Source of the DNA: Alphaproteobacteria bacterium UBA7691
GTDB taxonomy: Bacteria > Pseudomonadota > Alphaproteobacteria > Ferrovibrionales > Ferrovibrionaceae
Assembly (NCBI GenBank): GCA_002482765.1
Contig: DLGP01000017.1
Span: forward strand, 181 to 8,568
Direction: 5' to 3'
DNA length: 8,388 nt
Made by a program: the position numbers and the translations under genes. Under the pieces are notes generated by a model. That model did not search any database and had not been told where the DNA came from. It saw only the letters and a list, made by a program, of their open reading frames with translations. Positions 6,330 to 8,388 of the stretch are shown in pieces (within the stretch, counting starts at the first letter, position 1; every line of letters begins with the position of its first letter).

Positions 6330-7142
6330 ATGACGGCAATAGCCAACAAGATTGTGAGCCACGATCCGGTGTGGAGCCGGATCCGGTTGGAAGCCGCCGA
6401 AGCGGTGGCGCAGGAGCCTTTGCTGGCAAGCCTGGTGCATGCCTCGGTGCTGCATCACCAGCGACTGGAGGATGCGCTGAGCTATCAACTGGCGCAGCGG
6501 CTGGGCAATTCCGACATTTCGCCACTGATGATGCGCGAAGTGATCAATCAGGCGCTGACCGCCGATCCCGATATCGGCCATGCCGTGCGCGCCGATCTTG
6601 TGGCGGTGAATGAGCGCGACCCGGCCTGCCGCAGCTATATGAAGCCGCTACTGTTCTTCAAGGGTTTTCTGGCGATCCAGAGCCATCGCATCGCGCATTG
6701 GCTGTGGCATCAAGGCCGCGAGACCATGGCCTTTCTGATCCAGAGCCGCTGCTCGGAAGTGTTCCAGGTGGATATCCATCCGGCCACGCGCTTTGGCCGC
6801 GGCATCCTGATCGACCATGGCACCGGCGTGGTGATCGGCGAAACCGCCGTGATCGAGGATAATGTCTCGCTGCTGCAAAATGTGACGCTGGGCGGCACTG
6901 GCAAGGAAACCGGCGACCGCCATCCGAAAATCCGGCGCGGCGTGCTGATCGGGGCCGGCGCCAATATCCTGGGCAATATCGAGATCGGCGAGGGCGCCAA
7001 GATCGGCGCCGGCAGTGTGGTACTGATCCCGGTGCCGCCGCATTGCACGGCGGCGGGCGTGCCGGCCAAGCTGCTGGGCGATTGTGAATGCGACCAGCCG
7101 GCGCGCGAGATGAATCACCAATTGCCGGATGCAGTGGGCTGA
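6330..7142 (+). CDS. cysE: Serine O-acetyltransferase
   Basis: CysE transfers acetyl from acetyl-CoA to L-serine, giving O-acetylserine, the carbon skeleton for cysteine synthesis in the cytoplasm. The 270 residues match the usual CysE length. An alpha-helical N-terminal domain (about 10-140) precedes the left-handed beta-helix of hexapeptide repeats (about 147-250). Signature blocks include VDIHPATRFGRGILIDHGTG (147-166, with Asp162-His163 at the active site), the VTLGGTGKETGDRHPKI block (185-201, with His198), and the acetyl-CoA-binding VPPHCTAAGVPAKLLG (235-250). This supports the full-length long-form enzyme. The tail ends in PDAVG and lacks the C-terminal Ile that docks into CysK in well-studied enzymes. 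Its last 14 nt overlap the start of the following cytochrome gene. A longer form from ATG 6297 (281 residues) is possible but less likely. Confidence 0.96.
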   Translation: MTAIANKIVSHDPVWSRIRLEAAEAVAQEPLLASLVHASVLHHQRLEDALSYQLAQRLGNSDISPLMMREVINQALTADPDIGHAVRADLVAVNERDPACRSYMKPLLFFKGFLAIQSHRIAHWLWHQGRETMAFLIQSRCSEVFQVDIHPATRFGRGILIDHGTGVVIGETAVIEDNVSLLQNVTLGGTGKETGDRHPKIRRGVLIGAGANILGNIEIGEGAKIGAGSVVLIPVPPHCTAAGVPAKLLGDCECDQPAREMNHQLPDAVG

Positions 7143-8070
7143 CCCAGCCCGGCTTGCTGCGCTGCTGCTGGCATGTTTGCTGCCTGCGGCAGCACCGGCG
7201 CAATCCTTGCGCGGCGCGCTGGAATGGCTGCCGCCCGGTTCACTGAACCTGCCCGAATTGACCAGCCGGCCGGCAGAAAATCTGGCCGGCGGCAGGCAGC
7301 AATCGTTTTATGTGGAATATGGGCGCCTCGCCTTTCGGAGCCCGGATGTGCTGGGCGGCAATGCGCGCAAGGCCGGGCTGTCCTGCCAGGCCTGCCATCC
7401 GAATGGCGATGCCAACCGGCATTTTTTCATCCCGCGCCTGTCTGACCGGCCCGGCCATGTCGATGTCAGCCACAGCCTGTGGTCGGCGCGCGCCGAGGAT
7501 GGCCGCGCCAATCCGCTGCTGATCCCGAGCCTGCGCGGCGTTGGCGCCAAGCCGCGCCTGGGGCATGACCGGCGCATGACTACCTTGCGCGAATTCACCC
7601 GCAACGTGATCGTGCTGGAATTTGACGGCAATGAGCCGGATGCTTTGCTGCTCGATGCCCTGGTGGCCTATCAGCAGGTGTTGCGCCCGACCCAAGCGCC
7701 CGATAAGCGCCTCACGCTGCAAACTGATCTCGACGATTTCAACCGGGCGCTCGGCGTGCTGCGGCTGCCGCTGGCCGAGGAGAATGTGGCCTTGAGCGGG
7801 CGCGTCGCCACCATGCTGCGCGGCCAGATCGGCTTCATGCATGAGCGGTTCGAGGCGCCGCCGCCGCGCCAGATACTGGAAGCCTGGTCGCAGGATCTAC
7901 GCGCCATTGCCGAGCAGGCAGAAGCGGGGCATTGGCCGGCGGCCCGGGCTGCCCTCAACCGGTTGGGCCAGGCGGCCAGCAATCCGCCCCGCGCCCTGCT
8001 GGATGCCGCGCCCGGCTCGCTTTACGAACCGGCGCGGCTGCAAGCCTGGCTCAATAAGCCAGTTCGGTGA
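7129..8070 (+). CDS. Exported single-heme c-type cytochrome, CcP/MauG-like in part
   Basis: The 313-residue precursor begins with a Sec-type signal (Arg8, hydrophobic 9-18, probable cleavage after APA at 24). LLAC with Cys16 could instead be an imperfect lipobox. The mature part has one heme-attachment motif, CQACH (86-90), so heme is attached in the periplasm. A following stretch, IPSLRGVGAKPRLGHDRRMTTLREF (132-156), and the DALVAYQQVL helix (176-185) resemble the heme domains of the cytochrome c peroxidase/MauG group. The second CxxCH of those enzymes is absent. Met150 or His146 may be the sixth ligand. Residues 190-313 are helical-looking and not recognised. Only the ATG at 7129, inside cysE, gives a complete signal peptide. 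No clear ribosome site precedes it, which suggests translational coupling to cysE. The redox partner is unknown. Confidence 0.85.
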   Translation: MQWADPARLAALLLACLLPAAAPAQSLRGALEWLPPGSLNLPELTSRPAENLAGGRQQSFYVEYGRLAFRSPDVLGGNARKAGLSCQACHPNGDANRHFFIPRLSDRPGHVDVSHSLWSARAEDGRANPLLIPSLRGVGAKPRLGHDRRMTTLREFTRNVIVLEFDGNEPDALLLDALVAYQQVLRPTQAPDKRLTLQTDLDDFNRALGVLRLPLAEENVALSGRVATMLRGQIGFMHERFEAPPPRQILEAWSQDLRAIAEQAEAGHWPAARAALNRLGQAASNPPRALLDAAPGSLYEPARLQAWLNKPVR

Positions 8071-8388
8071 AAACCGGATCGACCGAGCGGTTCCAGCGCC
8101 CGTTATACAGCTTGAGCAGGGCTTCCGCTGGCGTCTCGCCGCTTTCGGCAATCGCCTGCAAGGGTTCGAGGAAATGGGTTTCATCCTCGCCGGCCGGCGA
8201 AACGCAGTTGCGGGCGCGCAGGCCAGCTTGCGCAATCTTCACCATCTCACGCGCCACATTTTGCAGCGTGCCGCCACGGAACGGCGTGTGCAGGCCATAT
8301 TTCGGCGCATCGACACGCAGCATGGCGCGTTCCTCATGCGTCCAGTCCTTGCACAAATCCCAGGCCGCATCCAGCGCCGACTGGTCGT
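8051..8388 (-). CDS. gshA: Glutamate-cysteine ligase, plant/alphaproteobacterial type (3' part only)
   Basis: This enzyme joins glutamate and cysteine to give gamma-glutamylcysteine, the first and committed step of glutathione synthesis. About 112 C-terminal residues are present; the gene enters from the right edge. Recognised blocks are DLCKDWTHEERAML, GLHTPFRGGTLQNVAREMV, the DETHFLEPLQAIAESGETPAE stretch, and the terminus RWNRSVDPVFTELAY. These are characteristic of the plant-type (class 3) enzyme common in alphaproteobacteria and unlike enterobacterial GshA. The reading frame is open to the window edge; an internal TTG near 8354 is not a start. It is convergent with the cytochrome gene and the two coding ends overlap by 20 nt. 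Assignment is by recall of the family's C-terminal sequence. Confidence 0.85.
   Translation of the reverse strand, partial: DQSALDAAWDLCKDWTHEERAMLRVDAPKYGLHTPFRGGTLQNVAREMVKIAQAGLRARNCVSPAGEDETHFLEPLQAIAESGETPAEALLKLYNGRWNRSVDPVFTELAY

Noticed and set aside
5322..6581. 419-codon minus-strand open frame opposite tldD and cysE
   Set aside because: It spans the end of one real gene, an intergenic gap and the start of another. The product has no recognisable domain and is an antisense artefact of GC-rich codon use.

Overview
The window is high-GC, tightly packed bacterial chromosome. It most likely comes from an alphaproteobacterium, perhaps the Rhodospirillales side of the class. The evidence is the aa3-type cytochrome oxidase sequences, the plant/alphaproteobacterial type of glutamate-cysteine ligase, and a FixL-like PAS domain. 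This placement is inferred from protein character, not from a marker gene. No RNA gene, mobile element or CRISPR array was seen, and there is no gene-free stretch over about 210 bases.

Layout. On the minus strand, 1-276 is the 5' end of ctaD (oxidase subunit I) and 307-1200 is all of ctaC (subunit II), transcribed ctaC then ctaD off the left edge. A 212-bp divergent intergenic region (1201-1412) carries several inverted repeats. It separates them from a plus-strand gene (1413-4745) for a 1110-residue cytoplasmic multidomain sensor: PAS-like, PAS, histidine kinase, FixL-type PAS, degenerate GGDEF, intact EAL. After a 96-bp gap come tldD (4842-6275), cysE (6330-7142) and a secreted single-CxxCH c-type cytochrome (7129-8070) that overlaps the end of cysE by 14 nt. 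The right edge holds the 3' end of a minus-strand glutamate-cysteine ligase gene (8051-8388), which converges on the cytochrome gene and overlaps it by 20 nt.

How the genes may work together. CtaC and CtaD form the core of the terminal oxidase that reduces oxygen. The divergent sensor has, in its third PAS domain, the His and Arg that in FixL bind heme and stabilise bound oxygen, spaced exactly as in FixL. It could therefore couple oxygen (or NO/CO/redox) status to phosphotransfer and to cyclic-di-GMP breakdown, next to the oxidase genes. On the right, CysE (O-acetylserine for cysteine) and GshA (gamma-glutamylcysteine for glutathione) make a loose thiol-metabolism neighbourhood. TldD is a maturation protease. 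The cytochrome is not assigned to a pathway.

The best candidate for something undescribed is the sensor: a histidine kinase with no receiver domain, fused in one chain to a probable heme PAS and a cyclic-di-GMP phosphodiesterase.
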